Positions 8,138 through 20,146 of a stretch of 64,000 nt of DNA are shown here, in pieces. The stretch is from Corynebacterium matruchotii (GTDB lineage Bacteria; Actinomycetota; Actinomycetes; Mycobacteriales; Mycobacteriaceae): the NCBI RefSeq assembly GCF_011612265.2, contig NZ_CP050134.2:2108001-2172000 (forward strand), in the 5' to 3' direction. Numbering within the stretch: the stretch's first letter is position 1; each line of letters opens with the position of its first letter. The translations under genes were made by a program, and so were the position numbers. The notes beneath the pieces are model-generated. The model was not told where the DNA came from. It saw only the letters and a program-made list of their open reading frames with translations, and made no database searches.

Positions 8138-9241
8138 TTAGTATTTTGGTGGTTTTCGGCGGCCTTTGAGTTTGAGCATGATGGATGCGGCGCTCACAAT
8201 GCCCGCGCCGATGGCGAGGCCGGTAGTGAATCGTTGGGGGTTGCCGGTGCCCGAGCTGATTTCTTCCCGCACGTGGATGACTGCTGGGGCTGGCGTGTTG
8301 AGCTGGGCGATCGCTAATGATTCTTTGGTGGTGGCGGCCCACGCGTTGCAATAGAGTACGATGCGCCAAATCAGATAGAACAACACCATGACGCCGATGA
8401 TGGGTCCGAAGGTTGCGCCTGCCGGGTTGGTGATGGCGGTAGCGAAGAACACGCTTCCCAATTGTTGAAATATTTCCAGGGCAATGGCCCCAATGATGCT
8501 GCCCTGGAATGCGGATTTTCGCGGTACCTCTCCGTGGGGGATGATTTTAATGAGGGTGTAGATGACGAGGAAGTTGGCCACCAGGCCGAGGATGAGTGCC
8601 ACGGCGACTGTTACCGCACCAATTCCCGGTATGTGATCGAGCCGTAGGAAAGCAAGTAGGGATCGTGATAGGCCCGAGTTGCCCACCGCGGTGATGCCGA
8701 CTGCGACAATCAACAAAACTAGCAGTAGCACTAGCTCTAGGAGGTCGACGAGTTTGGTGATGACGAAGTTTTTGGCGTCACTGGAGTAGTTCCAGATTTT
8801 CGATATCGCGTATCGGAGGTTGTTCATCCAGTTAGTGCCGGTCCATAGTGCGGTAACCCCGCCCACGCCGTAGAGCGATCCGCGCTGGTCAACCGCGGTG
8901 ATGAGGATGTTGTGGAGGGTTTTCCCCAGTTCACCACCTATCGACGTGGTGAGTTGATTATTGATTTGGCTGAGTAGATCGGGGCGGCTGGCCAGCACGG
9001 TGGCGGCAACGGCAAAAACTATCATGAGCAGCGGGAACATGCTGAGAACAGAGAAGTAGGTGATGCCCGCCGCAAATTGGTTCCCCCCGATGGAGGTGTA
9101 CCGTTCGTTCATGAGCATGAGATGGTCAAACCAGCCCCAACGGCGCCGATATTTGTCGATGAAACCGGGGTCATCAAGGTTGGCGCGTTCAATGCCGTAT
9201 TCGTCGGCATATTTTTCGTTGAAATGGGTTGTGGTAGCCAT
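8138..9241 (-). CDS. YihY/BrkB-family inner membrane protein
   Basis: Polytopic membrane protein of 367 residues with about six hydrophobic segments between residues 50 and 310. The family-typical stretch GNQFAAGITYFSVLSMFPLLM lies at the start of the first segment, and TALWTGTNWMNNLRYAIS follows in the first loop. The molecular role of this family is unsettled; the old ribonuclease BN label is not supported. The last 50 residues are cytoplasmic and polar before a final hydrophobic stretch. It lies downstream of trpS on the same strand, an order also seen in relatives. Confidence 0.9.
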   Translation of the reverse strand: MATTTHFNEKYADEYGIERANLDDPGFIDKYRRRWGWFDHLMLMNERYTSIGGNQFAAGITYFSVLSMFPLLMIVFAVAATVLASRPDLLSQINNQLTTSIGGELGKTLHNILITAVDQRGSLYGVGGVTALWTGTNWMNNLRYAISKIWNYSSDAKNFVITKLVDLLELVLLLVLLIVAVGITAVGNSGLSRSLLAFLRLDHIPGIGAVTVAVALILGLVANFLVIYTLIKIIPHGEVPRKSAFQGSIIGAIALEIFQQLGSVFFATAITNPAGATFGPIIGVMVLFYLIWRIVLYCNAWAATTKESLAIAQLNTPAPAVIHVREEISSGTGNPQRFTTGLAIGAGIVSAASIMLKLKGRRKPPKY

Positions 9242-9475
9242 GTGTTGTTAGTCCTTGTAAGTTGGGGAATCGTCATGAGCCGGGATGATCCCCACTGTGA
9301 GCCCACCCGTGAAAGTGGGGTACGTCATATGAACATGTGGACAGAACTTTAGCGGCTATTATGTCAAAGTCTAACGGCCTCCCCTCACGGGGGTGACCAT
9401 TCTGTGGTTTCAAAAGCCCCCCTTTTGGTATCTGACCTGCTGCAGGTTGGGGCCTGGTGGTGAAAGGGGAGCTTA

Positions 9476-10576
<1,101 letters not shown>

Positions 10577-10604
10577 TCAGCAGTATACCCACCGACCGCG
10601 TGTC

Positions 10605-10790
10605 TTACTGCATTTCCGGTTCTTTGCTGAACAGGAAGACGAACGAGCTCACCACGCTGGCGCCGCCGATGCCGAGGCAGAGTCCGCCGAGGAGGCCGTT
10701 GACGTCGTTGGCACCGAGCAGGGTGCGGGAAATGAGTAGCAGAACGATTCCGACAATGAGCAGGATGACGCCTTTAGCGCGCGCAGACAT
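10605..10790 (-). CDS. Small two-helix membrane protein
   Basis: 61-residue protein beginning MSARAKGVILLIVG at the ATG at 10790. Two hydrophobic segments are visible, roughly residues 7-25 and 30-52, separated by the short polar stretch GANDVNG. No family recognised. It lies between xth and trpS on the same strand, a position where actinobacteria often keep a small membrane protein. Function unknown. The clean membrane topology, AAGGAGA upstream of the start and same-strand context argue that it is real. Confidence 0.7.
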   Translation of the reverse strand: MSARAKGVILLIVGIVLLLISRTLLGANDVNGLLGGLCLGIGGASVVSSFVFLFSKEPEMQ

Positions 10791-10882
10791 GACCAATTCT
10801 CCTTGAATCACAATTGTGGGTGAACTGCTGTTAATTTACCCCATTAGGTGGGGACTTCGCCAAGTTTTTGCGGATAGAAGAT

Positions 10883-11782
10883 TCACTGATACCACACGGT
10901 GAGGGGTGCGTGGTCGCTCCAGCGGGCGGCGTGGTCGACGGCCTTGTCGACCCGCATTGTCGTCGCCCGTTCGAACATGGATTTGGTTGCGGCTTGGTAG
11001 TCGATGCGCCACCCGGCATCGTTGCCGAAGGCACGGCCGCGATAGGTCCACCAGGTGTAGGGGGCGTCGTCGGGGTGGAGGCGTCGCGCCACGTCATACC
11101 ATTGCGGAGTTTTTGGGGCTTGACGACGTTTCTTCGACCGATAATTCACAGCCCCGTACCACTCCCCCGCCCCCACCACCTGGGATTGGCTATCGGGATA
11201 GGTCCCGAACATGTGATCCATGAATGCCCGCTCGTCGGGCAGGCACCCGGAATTCTTCCGGTTGGCCTGATAGTTTTTGAGGTCTTGTTCGCGGTGGCAA
11301 ATATTCCAATCGCCCCCGATGACCATGTGGGAATTTTGAATTTCCGTATCGGAAATTACCTGGTCGAAGGCGTCGAGGAATTCGTATTTTTCATCCTGCT
11401 TTTCACTGCCGGCTCCGCCAACGGGTAGATAAAGGGAGGCGATAATAACGTCGTCGCCATCATCGGGGTAGGTGCCTTGGATGTAGCGGCCCACGTCTTC
11501 GAAACCAGCTAGGCCGACCCGAACGTCGATAAGCTCGCGGCGGGAGAGTATACCCACGCCGGCATGCCCCTTGCGGATGGAGGGCGCGCTATAGAAATGC
11601 CAGCCGGCGTCGAGCGCGGGGGCGAGCGCGGTTCGGGACTCAGCGTCGGTGGCGCGAGTCTCTTGGAGCAGCACCACGTCGGGGGCGACGTCGAATAGCC
11701 AGGGGAGGAAACCGCGGTTGGTGCTGGAGCGAATTTTGGTGGCGGCGCGGATGCCATTGACGTTGATGGTCGTAATCTGCAT
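10883..11782 (-). CDS. xth: Exodeoxyribonuclease III / AP endonuclease
   Basis: DNA repair nuclease of the exonuclease-endonuclease-phosphatase fold, which cuts at abasic sites and trims 3' ends. The family motifs are intact: INVNGIRAA at the N-terminus, LLQETRA carrying the metal-binding Glu, the GGDWNICH region with catalytic Asp and Asn, WRIDYQ, and the terminal SDHAPL with the catalytic His. I use the ATG at 11782; an in-frame GTG lies two codons upstream. It heads the likely xth-small membrane protein-trpS unit and is divergent from icd. Confidence 0.95.
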   Translation of the reverse strand: MQITTINVNGIRAATKIRSSTNRGFLPWLFDVAPDVVLLQETRATDAESRTALAPALDAGWHFYSAPSIRKGHAGVGILSRRELIDVRVGLAGFEDVGRYIQGTYPDDGDDVIIASLYLPVGGAGSEKQDEKYEFLDAFDQVISDTEIQNSHMVIGGDWNICHREQDLKNYQANRKNSGCLPDERAFMDHMFGTYPDSQSQVVGAGEWYGAVNYRSKKRRQAPKTPQWYDVARRLHPDDAPYTWWTYRGRAFGNDAGWRIDYQAATKSMFERATTMRVDKAVDHAARWSDHAPLTVWYQ

Positions 11783-11811
11783 GGTCACTCACCCTACCCC
11801 CATTAGGGTGA

Positions 11812-14163
<2,352 letters not shown>

Positions 14164-14179
14164 TTTTGTGGTTGAGATG

Positions 14180-14214
14180 CCCCCGGTGGTACTGATTCGC
14201 CGGGGGTTATTTTT
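14180..14214. terminator. Rho-independent terminator after icd
   Basis: CCCCCGG and CCGGGGG form a GC-rich stem around a short loop and are followed on the plus strand by TTATTTTT. The stem overlaps the stop codon end of the convergent gene, but the U-run serves only icd. Confidence 0.85.
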
Positions 14215-14872
14215 GTACAAAACAGGGCGGCTTGTCCCGGCGGGAGGAATATAGTGGCACGTAGGATTCGGTTAACCTGCCGGTTTCCGGGGAGATCACT
14301 TCGTCTGCCAGCACAACGTATTCCTTCGCATTCACGCTGCTGGCGGCCAGGAACATTCGGTGGATATCGGTAGAGCTTATGCGATTATTGTCGTAGCATT
14401 TGTTGGTCATGACGCTTACTATGGCTTCGACGCCTTTCCCCGGACTGGCCTTCACGCTGTACACATAGATGGTGCTTACCACCGCAATCCGCTGAAATCT
14501 TTGTAGGGCGTCATCCCGCGCCTCAAGATTGCCACGTTCTGCCTTGGTGAGCAGGGCCCGCTCCGGCGGTGTGCCGCGGATAGCCCAACTGGAATTGGGA
14601 CAGTGCGAAAGCCAGCACCCCGGATCAATCCATTCAGCGTCGAGCACTGTTTGGTATTGTTCGACGGCAGCGCCGACTGCACGGTCCACCTCGGCACCGG
14701 CGGTTTCCTGAGCAATTATAGGACCTGGTTGTGCGCTGGGTTGTTCCACCACTGGCTGCTCATCCCGCAGATAATCAACAATGGCAAAGATAATGGCAAC
14801 CATGGCCACAAGCAGCAAAAAGCAGAGAAATATCGTGAGTCGTGGATGATTTCTCGTTTCCCGTAGCTTCAT
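14207..14872 (-). CDS. Hypothetical membrane-anchored protein
   Basis: 221 residues with one N-terminal membrane segment (about 12-34, LTIFLCFLLLVAMVAIIFAIV) and a large extracytoplasmic part. Cys residues are present in the outer part (GCWLSHCP and KCYD), with one more near the C-terminus (PPCFVQK), so disulfides are possible. No family recognised. Single gene between the convergent icd and the NADAR gene. Type II orientation is inferred from charge. Confidence 0.75.
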   Translation of the reverse strand: MKLRETRNHPRLTIFLCFLLLVAMVAIIFAIVDYLRDEQPVVEQPSAQPGPIIAQETAGAEVDRAVGAAVEQYQTVLDAEWIDPGCWLSHCPNSSWAIRGTPPERALLTKAERGNLEARDDALQRFQRIAVVSTIYVYSVKASPGKGVEAIVSVMTNKCYDNNRISSTDIHRMFLAASSVNAKEYVVLADEVISPETGRLTESYVPLYSSRRDKPPCFVQK

Positions 14873-15052
14873 GGCCCCATTTCATATCTTCATATTTGTT
14901 CAGGTCGTTAGTTGACGAATTCAAATACACTTGCGACCCTACGTCAGGGGCCCTTTATTGTCTAGCCACCAGCCAACACATGGGGGTAGCGGATTCGAAA
15001 CATTGGCCTGAGCTGCGGAAATATTCCTTATGGAATCACCTTATGGTTTTTG

Positions 15053-15487
15053 CTAGGCTCGCAGGGAATCCCGAACGGCCATTAAGACCTCACCTAATCG
15101 ATTCTTACCGCTGCCGTCACCACCATCGGCCCAATAGGAATCGTTTTTTGTGTGTTCAATCAGATAGGCGTCGCCGGTACTTAAGAGCTTGCGGGCAATG
15201 TCGGGATTTTGGGTGAATTTTGCCAAAACCGCATCAAACATAACCTGGTCTTTTACGGATTCCCAATCTTTCCGCAGCGGTTTTTCCCGGCGCCCCACTT
15301 TAGCCGCCCGCCCGGGGGTGTCTAGCGACCGAATCAGGTTCTGGGTTTCCGGGTTTAGGAACTTCATGGCCTGAAAATAATGCTCTGATGTGGGCCATCG
15401 TTTGCCATCCAGTTCGAAGGGATAAGCGGCAAAATTAGAGAGGAAGCCATAGTCGTCGTGGGCGCGATAAAATCGGATTTCATTCAT
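15053..15487 (-). CDS. NADAR-family (YbiA-like) N-glycosidase
   Basis: 144-residue cytoplasmic protein of the NADAR/YbiA family. Characterised members hydrolyse N-glycosidic bonds of riboflavin-pathway intermediates or, in phage-defence contexts, of ADP-ribosylated nucleobases. Visible motifs are FLSNFAAYPFELDG, the WPTSEHYFQAMKF core with the conserved Glu and His, GRREKPLRKDWE, and the C-terminal SYWADGGDGSGKNRLGEVLM. I chose the ATG at 15487, one codon after an in-frame GTG. No defence genes surround it, so a housekeeping riboflavin role is more likely than immunity. Confidence 0.9.
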   Translation of the reverse strand: MNEIRFYRAHDDYGFLSNFAAYPFELDGKRWPTSEHYFQAMKFLNPETQNLIRSLDTPGRAAKVGRREKPLRKDWESVKDQVMFDAVLAKFTQNPDIARKLLSTGDAYLIEHTKNDSYWADGGDGSGKNRLGEVLMAVRDSLRA

Positions 15488-15578
15488 CACCTCACTGTAG
15501 TGGTTAACACCAAAAACTATCTACTACATCACACTTCTGACCATTGCCGGTGGAGCAACTATGGCTACGCTGGGACGC

Positions 15579-16205
15579 ATGAATCTCTTTCTCACCTCAT
15601 ATTTCGCAAAAGTCGCGCATCTTCTCCCGACTATTTCTGATAAACCGCTGGCAGAATGCACTATCGCGTTCATTCCCACGGCCGCCGCCGTGGAGGATGT
15701 GGATTTTTATGTGGCGGAGGCCCGGCAGGCCCTGGCCGACCTGGGCGCCACCATCAGGGAAGTGGACATTGCTTCCGCGGACGCCGCCACCGTCGCCGCC
15801 GCGATCGACGCAGCGGACTGCATCTATGTTTCCGGTGGGCACACCTTCTACCTCATCAAACAGTTGCGGGACAGTGGTGCGGGCTCTCTTATCGTCAAAG
15901 CGGTGCGCCAGGGAACCACATATATTGGGGAGTCGGCAGGCAGCGCAGTTGCTGCTGATGATTGTGCATATATTCGCCCGCTGGAGGATCCCGAATCCTT
16001 TGATTTTCATTCCATGACGGATTTTGCCGGTTTGAGCCTCACCACGACAAGGGTGCTGCCGCACAAGCATAATCCCATGTTCGAATCGGCCGTGGACCAG
16101 GCTATCGCCGCACACCCTGAGGTTGTGGACATCACCGATAGCCAAGCCGTGCACATCACCGGCTCCGATCATGGTTCCGAAACCATCATGGTGGTGTCTG
16201 GATGA
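15579..16205 (+). CDS. Peptidase S51 (dipeptidase E-like) family protein
   Basis: 208-residue class I glutamine amidotransferase-like serine peptidase. Characterised members remove N-terminal Asp from dipeptides. The nucleophile elbow GESAGS is clear (GTTYIGESAGSAVAADD), preceded by the family-typical IYVSGGHTFYLIKQL. A later DHGSETIMV corresponds to the C-terminal part of the fold. The start is set at the ATG at 15579, with GGGA upstream; an ATG six codons earlier is possible. No signal peptide, so cytoplasmic. It stands alone between the NADAR gene (divergent) and small genes of unknown function. Confidence 0.88.
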   Translation: MNLFLTSYFAKVAHLLPTISDKPLAECTIAFIPTAAAVEDVDFYVAEARQALADLGATIREVDIASADAATVAAAIDAADCIYVSGGHTFYLIKQLRDSGAGSLIVKAVRQGTTYIGESAGSAVAADDCAYIRPLEDPESFDFHSMTDFAGLSLTTTRVLPHKHNPMFESAVDQAIAAHPEVVDITDSQAVHITGSDHGSETIMVVSG

Positions 16206-16340
16206 TTTCCATTCTCACTCTGTCGCGCATCACCATGCTATAGCAATAGCCAATCACAATAATGCGACCATTAACTAATTGCATGATAACAAAATCATTA
16301 TGAGACCGTCCTGAAGGCAACCTTTGGAAAATTGGGTAGG

Positions 16341-16448
16341 CTATTTGAGATTCTTGATGACCCACCGCACCATCCAGGCACAAATCACGATACAGGCGAT
16401 GAGCAAAATGATGGTGATACCAAGAGCGATCCACTGTGTTGCATTCAT
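16341..16448 (-). CDS. Putative 35-residue single-span membrane peptide
   Basis: MNATQWIALG, then a continuous hydrophobic helix (about residues 6-28), then RWVIKNLK. The topology is clean and the region would otherwise be empty, but there is no strong Shine-Dalgarno, so the call is tentative. It is divergent from the MBL-fold hydrolase gene, whose start lies about 70 bases away. Function unknown. Confidence 0.4.
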   Translation of the reverse strand: MNATQWIALGITIILLIACIVICAWMVRWVIKNLK

Positions 16449-16517
16449 GGCTGCCGAGTTTAGCCGTCGATGAGCAAACACCCCAAGAACATACCTCAAA
16501 TAGCCAGAAGATTTTCT

Positions 16518-17135
16518 ATGATAGTTACCATGACCGCTATAACCCTCTTTGGACATTCCGGCGTGCGTATCGACCGCATTGCGATTGATCCTGGCATTTT
16601 TACCAATCCCGCCATTATGGAGGGGGCCGAGCATGTGCTGCTTACCCACTCCCACCCAGACCACTGCAATCTCGATATCATCCATAACCTGCCGGTTTAT
16701 GGCCCGAAAGAAGCTATTGAACAGCTGACGGATTGCGATACTCATGAAGTTTATCCAGGCGACGAACTAGAGCTTGATGGGCATCATATACGTGTCGTGG
16801 GGGGTTATCACGCGGTTGTGCATCCCAGCCTCAATCGGCCGACTAACCTGGGGTACCTCATCGACGGGCGTATTTTGCATCCTGGTGACGAATTTCCCGA
16901 CATTGCCATGCATTCGCTCAATGATATTGAGATCCTGTTCCTGCCAGTTGCTGCCCCTTGGCTGAAGGTGTCCGAAACCGTGGAATTTGCGCACAGCATT
17001 CTGCCACGATTATCCCTGCCCATTCATGACGCCATCCTATCGGCCGAAGGCAAGGCCTTGGTGGATAGCATTCTCACCGCCACCAAGGTGCCGGGCTACG
17101 TTCGACCCGACTTATTGACCGCCATCGAACTGTAA
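16518..17135 (+). CDS. MBL-fold metal-dependent hydrolase
   Basis: Metallo-beta-lactamase-fold protein of about 205 residues, UPF0173/COG2220-like. The zinc-binding signature is THSHPDHCN, with further ligands likely in GGYHAVVHP and HPGDEF. The N-terminal GHSGVRI and IDPGIF are typical of this subgroup, whose substrates are mostly unknown. Starts at 16470, 16518 or 16530 are possible; the ATG at 16518 has AGAAG upstream and leaves the conserved region intact. No signal peptide. A repeat cluster follows. Confidence 0.85.
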   Translation: MIVTMTAITLFGHSGVRIDRIAIDPGIFTNPAIMEGAEHVLLTHSHPDHCNLDIIHNLPVYGPKEAIEQLTDCDTHEVYPGDELELDGHHIRVVGGYHAVVHPSLNRPTNLGYLIDGRILHPGDEFPDIAMHSLNDIEILFLPVAAPWLKVSETVEFAHSILPRLSLPIHDAILSAEGKALVDSILTATKVPGYVRPDLLTAIEL

Positions 17136-17152
17136 ACCTGAGGGCTGCAACT

Positions 17153-17276
17153 TTACTGAGCTGGGGTAACAAACATGCAGCACTTGGCCCGTAGGTACCT
17201 GCCACGCTGACCCGCCGCACCAACCTACCGCTCCCCCACCGGCGCTTGCTTGTCCACACGAACTCCAGCTCAGCAC
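17153..17276 (+). repeat. Intergenic palindromic repeat, long type 2
   Basis: 124 bp, the only type 2 copy that is not 90-92 bp. The left end is TACTGAGCTGGGGTAAC and the right end AACTCCAGCTCAGCAC. The conserved GCAGC-type stretch next to GGGTAAC is retained (AACAAACATGCAGC). Confidence 0.8.
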
Positions 17277-17353
17277 ATTATCTACCAGACCTTAGTTGTC
17301 CATCAGCACCGCCGAACCACGGATAACACGCCCTTTCCGCCCCGGTCCAGCGA

Positions 17354-17425
17354 TTCCTAAGCTTGACTTTCTCGATTCAGTACCCATCAGAGGCGCCCTC
17401 GCAGCCCACAACTCCAGCTCAGCAC
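17354..17425 (+). repeat. Intergenic palindromic repeat, type 1
   Basis: 72 bp. The outer left arm is degenerate (AAGCTTGAC instead of GAGCTGTAC), but TTTCTCGATTCAG and the right arm AACTCCAGCTCAGCAC are exact. Part of the 239-bp block duplicated at 52780-53018. Confidence 0.85.
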
Positions 17426-17593
17426 TTGTGATACGGGTGATGTGTGGGTGGCCTGATGGTGGATTGATGATGGTTTTATGGGCGTTCGAAGTTGATATCA
17501 CTTGTGCTGAGCTGGAGTTCTGGTGAGGAGTATTTCTACATGTCACAAACTCCCAGGCCTGAATCTAGCACAACCGTTACCCCAGCTCAGCAC
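17355..17593 (+). repeat. 239-bp block, inverted duplicate of 52780-53018
   Basis: Type 1 unit, 78-base spacer and type 2 unit. Read base by base, it equals the reverse complement of 52780-53018 except for two substitutions. The sequences diverge immediately outside both ends. Confidence 0.92.
17504..17593 (-). repeat. Intergenic palindromic repeat, type 2
   Basis: 90 bp, GTGCTGAGCTGGAGTT to GTTACCCCAGCTCAGCAC. Its interior aligns with the copy at 63795-63884 over most of its length. Confidence 0.88.
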
Positions 17594-17863
17594 TCGTGAA
17601 GCCGCTGGCGGCATGGTGCTATAGCATCGCCACTGCAGCACCACACTATCAGCAAGACCTGCCCCAAGCTCCCCTGCCGCCCATAGCTCACCACCATTGG
17701 CAAGGCACCAATGGCGCATGAATAAAAATATGACCAGGTAATTGCGCTATTTCCCACAAGGTATCACCGTGAGCCTTTCGCTTCATTGCACTAAGCAAGT
17801 AATTTCGGAACTCAGTCAGTGAACACTTTTATTGCCTCGTTGAGGCGAATGAAGGAATGCATT

Positions 17864-19186
17864 ATGTCAACCAAATACGATAATTCCAAACCGCAAAATT
17901 GGAGCCTGGAGACCCAGGCGATCCATGCCGGCCAACCAGTTGATTCCGACACCGGGGCCCGGAATCTTCCCCTCTACCTCACCACATCTTACGTTTTCAA
18001 TTCCGCGGAGCACGCCAAGCAGCGCTTCGCGCTAGAGGATATTGGCCCCATCTATTCCCGGCTCACCAATCCCACCAATGAGGTGCTGGAAAATCGCCTG
18101 GCCGCCCTGGAGGGTGGCGTGTACGCAGTGTCGTTTGCGTCAGGTCAGGCAGCTGAGACCGCGGCGATTTTGAACTTGGCTCAGGCTGGGGATCATATCG
18201 TGGCCAGCCCTCGGCTTTACGGCGGCACACTCACCCTATTCACTGGCCCGCTGGAGCGGTTGGGCATTAGCACCACGTTCGTCGAGGATCCCGACGATCC
18301 CGCATCGTGGCAGGCCGCGGTGCAGCCGAACACGAAGGCGTTTTATGGGGAAACGTTCGCCAATCCGCAGGCTGACGTGCTGGACATTCCGGCCATTGCC
18401 GAGGTGGCGCACCGCAATAATGTGCCGTTGATTGTGGATAACACGATCGCTACGGCCGCCTTGGTTCGCCCCTTGGAATTGGGGGCCGACATTGTGGTGG
18501 CGTCGCTGACCAAGTTCTACACGGGCAACGGTTCGGTGATCGGCGGCATTGTGATCGACGGCGGCAAGTTCGATTGGACCGTCAAGAATTCCGCTGGTGA
18601 GCCGGTGTTTCCCGGGTTCGTAACCCCGGATCCCGCCTACCATGGGTTAAAATATGCGGACTTGGGCGCCCCGGCGTTTGGTGTGAAAGCGCGCGCCGGC
18701 CTGCTGCGGGACATGGGGGCAGCATTGTCGCCGTTTAACGCCTGGTTGAGTGTGCAGGGGTTGGACACGCTGTTTTTGCGGTTGGAGCGGCATAATGCCA
18801 ATGCCAAACAGGTGGCGGAGTTTTTGGCCCAGCACCCCAAGGTGAAGCGGGTGAATTATGCGGGTTTGCCGGATTCGCCCTGGTATAAGGTGAAGGAAAA
18901 GTTGGGCCTGAAATATACCGGGTCCGTACTTTCGTTCGATATTGATGGTGGCCAGGATGAGGCGTGGGCGTTCATTGATGCCCTGAAGCTGCATTCGAAT
19001 TTGGCCAACATTGGTGACACGCGTTCCCTGGTGGTGCACCCCGCAACTACGACGCATTCCCAGGGGGATGCGGCGGAGTTGCAGCGTGCTGGCATAAGCC
19101 CGGCCACCGTACGGCTATCAGTTGGTATCGAAAATGTGGACGATATCATCGCTGATTTGCAGGCCGGGTTTGCCGCCATAAGCTAG
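17864..19186 (+). CDS. metY: O-acetylhomoserine sulfhydrylase
   Basis: PLP-dependent Cys/Met metabolism enzyme that makes homocysteine from O-acetylhomoserine and sulfide, the direct-sulfhydrylation branch of methionine synthesis. About 440 residues, normal for MetY. The PLP Lys is in SLTKFYTGNGSVIGG, and the N-terminal NWSLETQAIHAGQ and SFASGQAAETAAIL are characteristic. The ATG at 17864 has AAGGAA eight bases upstream; an upstream ATG at 17819 is unlikely. Its substrate is made by metX, about 6 kb away. It converges with iunH, three bases between stops. Confidence 0.97.
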   Translation: MSTKYDNSKPQNWSLETQAIHAGQPVDSDTGARNLPLYLTTSYVFNSAEHAKQRFALEDIGPIYSRLTNPTNEVLENRLAALEGGVYAVSFASGQAAETAAILNLAQAGDHIVASPRLYGGTLTLFTGPLERLGISTTFVEDPDDPASWQAAVQPNTKAFYGETFANPQADVLDIPAIAEVAHRNNVPLIVDNTIATAALVRPLELGADIVVASLTKFYTGNGSVIGGIVIDGGKFDWTVKNSAGEPVFPGFVTPDPAYHGLKYADLGAPAFGVKARAGLLRDMGAALSPFNAWLSVQGLDTLFLRLERHNANAKQVAEFLAQHPKVKRVNYAGLPDSPWYKVKEKLGLKYTGSVLSFDIDGGQDEAWAFIDALKLHSNLANIGDTRSLVVHPATTTHSQGDAAELQRAGISPATVRLSVGIENVDDIIADLQAGFAAIS

Positions 19187-19189
19187 GCT

Positions 19190-20146
19190 TTACGACGGCG
19201 GCGCCAGGCGTCGTAAAGCGTCAATGACGAGCCGCCAGAAACCGGCGTGGTCCAGCTGCACCGCCACCTGCGTGTGGCAGTCGGGCGGGGCGGGCGCGCG
19301 GAAGTCGGCCACGGTCATGCCGGTGGTCAAGGTGCCGGTCAGCTCCACGGACACCGGCGCGCGTCGCACCGACACCACGGTCGGGTCGATGAGGTAAGCG
19401 ACGGTACAGGGGTCGTGCACGGGCGGATCGTCGAACCCTTGTGCATTCTTATAGGCCTCGCGGAAATATCCAAACAAGCCCACCACAAAATCGCCCAGAT
19501 CAGTGCCGAGACCTGCGATTTCCGTCTCCACGGGAGCGGTCGCCAGGGCTTGGTGAGTGAGGTCCAAGCCCACCATGGTCACCGGCCATTTTTCATTGAA
19601 CACAATGTAAGCGGCTTCGGGGTCGACCTTGATGTTGAATTCCGCCACCGCTGACCAATTGCCCACATGGTAGCCGCCGCCCATGAGCACGACTTCCTGC
19701 ACTCGCTCCACAATGCGCGGCTCCTTGCGGGCAGCCATGGCAATGTTTGTGAGCGGACCGGTGGGCACCAGGGTCACGGTACCCGGCTCCTCGGACATGA
19801 TGGTGTCGATAATGAAATCCACGGCATGCCCGTCTGCCAGGTCAAACGCGGGCTCCGGCAGCTGATAGCTGTGGATTTCCATGCCCGTATCACCGTGAAT
19901 ATCGGCAGCCACTTCCACGTCACGTACCAGAGGTCGGGTGCAGCCAGCATACACGGGCACATCGGTAACACCGGCAACAGTGCACACCACTCGGGCGTTT
20001 CGGGACACCTTCTCCAAGGTCTGATTGCCACCAATCGTTGTGATTCCCAACACTTCAATGCGGGGATCACCCAGGGCCAGGAGGATAGCAACGGCATCAT
20101 CGTGGCCCGGGTCGCAATCAAGAATGATTCGCTTTGCGGTTGTCAT
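19190..20146 (-). CDS. iunH: Ribonucleoside hydrolase
   Basis: Cleaves the N-glycosidic bond of nucleosides to ribose and base in salvage or catabolism. 318 residues with the calcium-binding signature DCDPGHDDA at residues 10-18 and TGPLTNIA in mid-protein. Later motifs include LMGGGYHVGNWSAVAEFN and the metal-ligand region PVHDPCTVAYLI. Base preference (uridine or inosine) cannot be assigned. The ATG overlaps the stop codon of the MFS gene (ATGA), so the two form an operon in which the transporter would import the nucleoside; that transporter reading frame carries an in-frame stop. Confidence 0.93.
   Translation of the reverse strand: MTTAKRIILDCDPGHDDAVAILLALGDPRIEVLGITTIGGNQTLEKVSRNARVVCTVAGVTDVPVYAGCTRPLVRDVEVAADIHGDTGMEIHSYQLPEPAFDLADGHAVDFIIDTIMSEEPGTVTLVPTGPLTNIAMAARKEPRIVERVQEVVLMGGGYHVGNWSAVAEFNIKVDPEAAYIVFNEKWPVTMVGLDLTHQALATAPVETEIAGLGTDLGDFVVGLFGYFREAYKNAQGFDDPPVHDPCTVAYLIDPTVVSVRRAPVSVELTGTLTTGMTVADFRAPAPPDCHTQVAVQLDHAGFWRLVIDALRRLAPPS

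Larger units (their letters stand above)
17136..17863. other. Intergenic region, repeat cluster 2 and metY leader
   Basis: 728 bases holding three palindromic units in a type 2-1-2 series with 77- and 78-base gaps, then about 270 bases of metY upstream sequence. I found no McbR-like site of the form seen before metX. Confidence 0.7.

Noticed and set aside
17504..17593. Type 2 units as integron attC sites (GTTACCCC looked like a core site)
   Set aside because: The core does not fit GTTRRRY/RYYYAAC, no cassettes lie between units and no integron integrase is seen.
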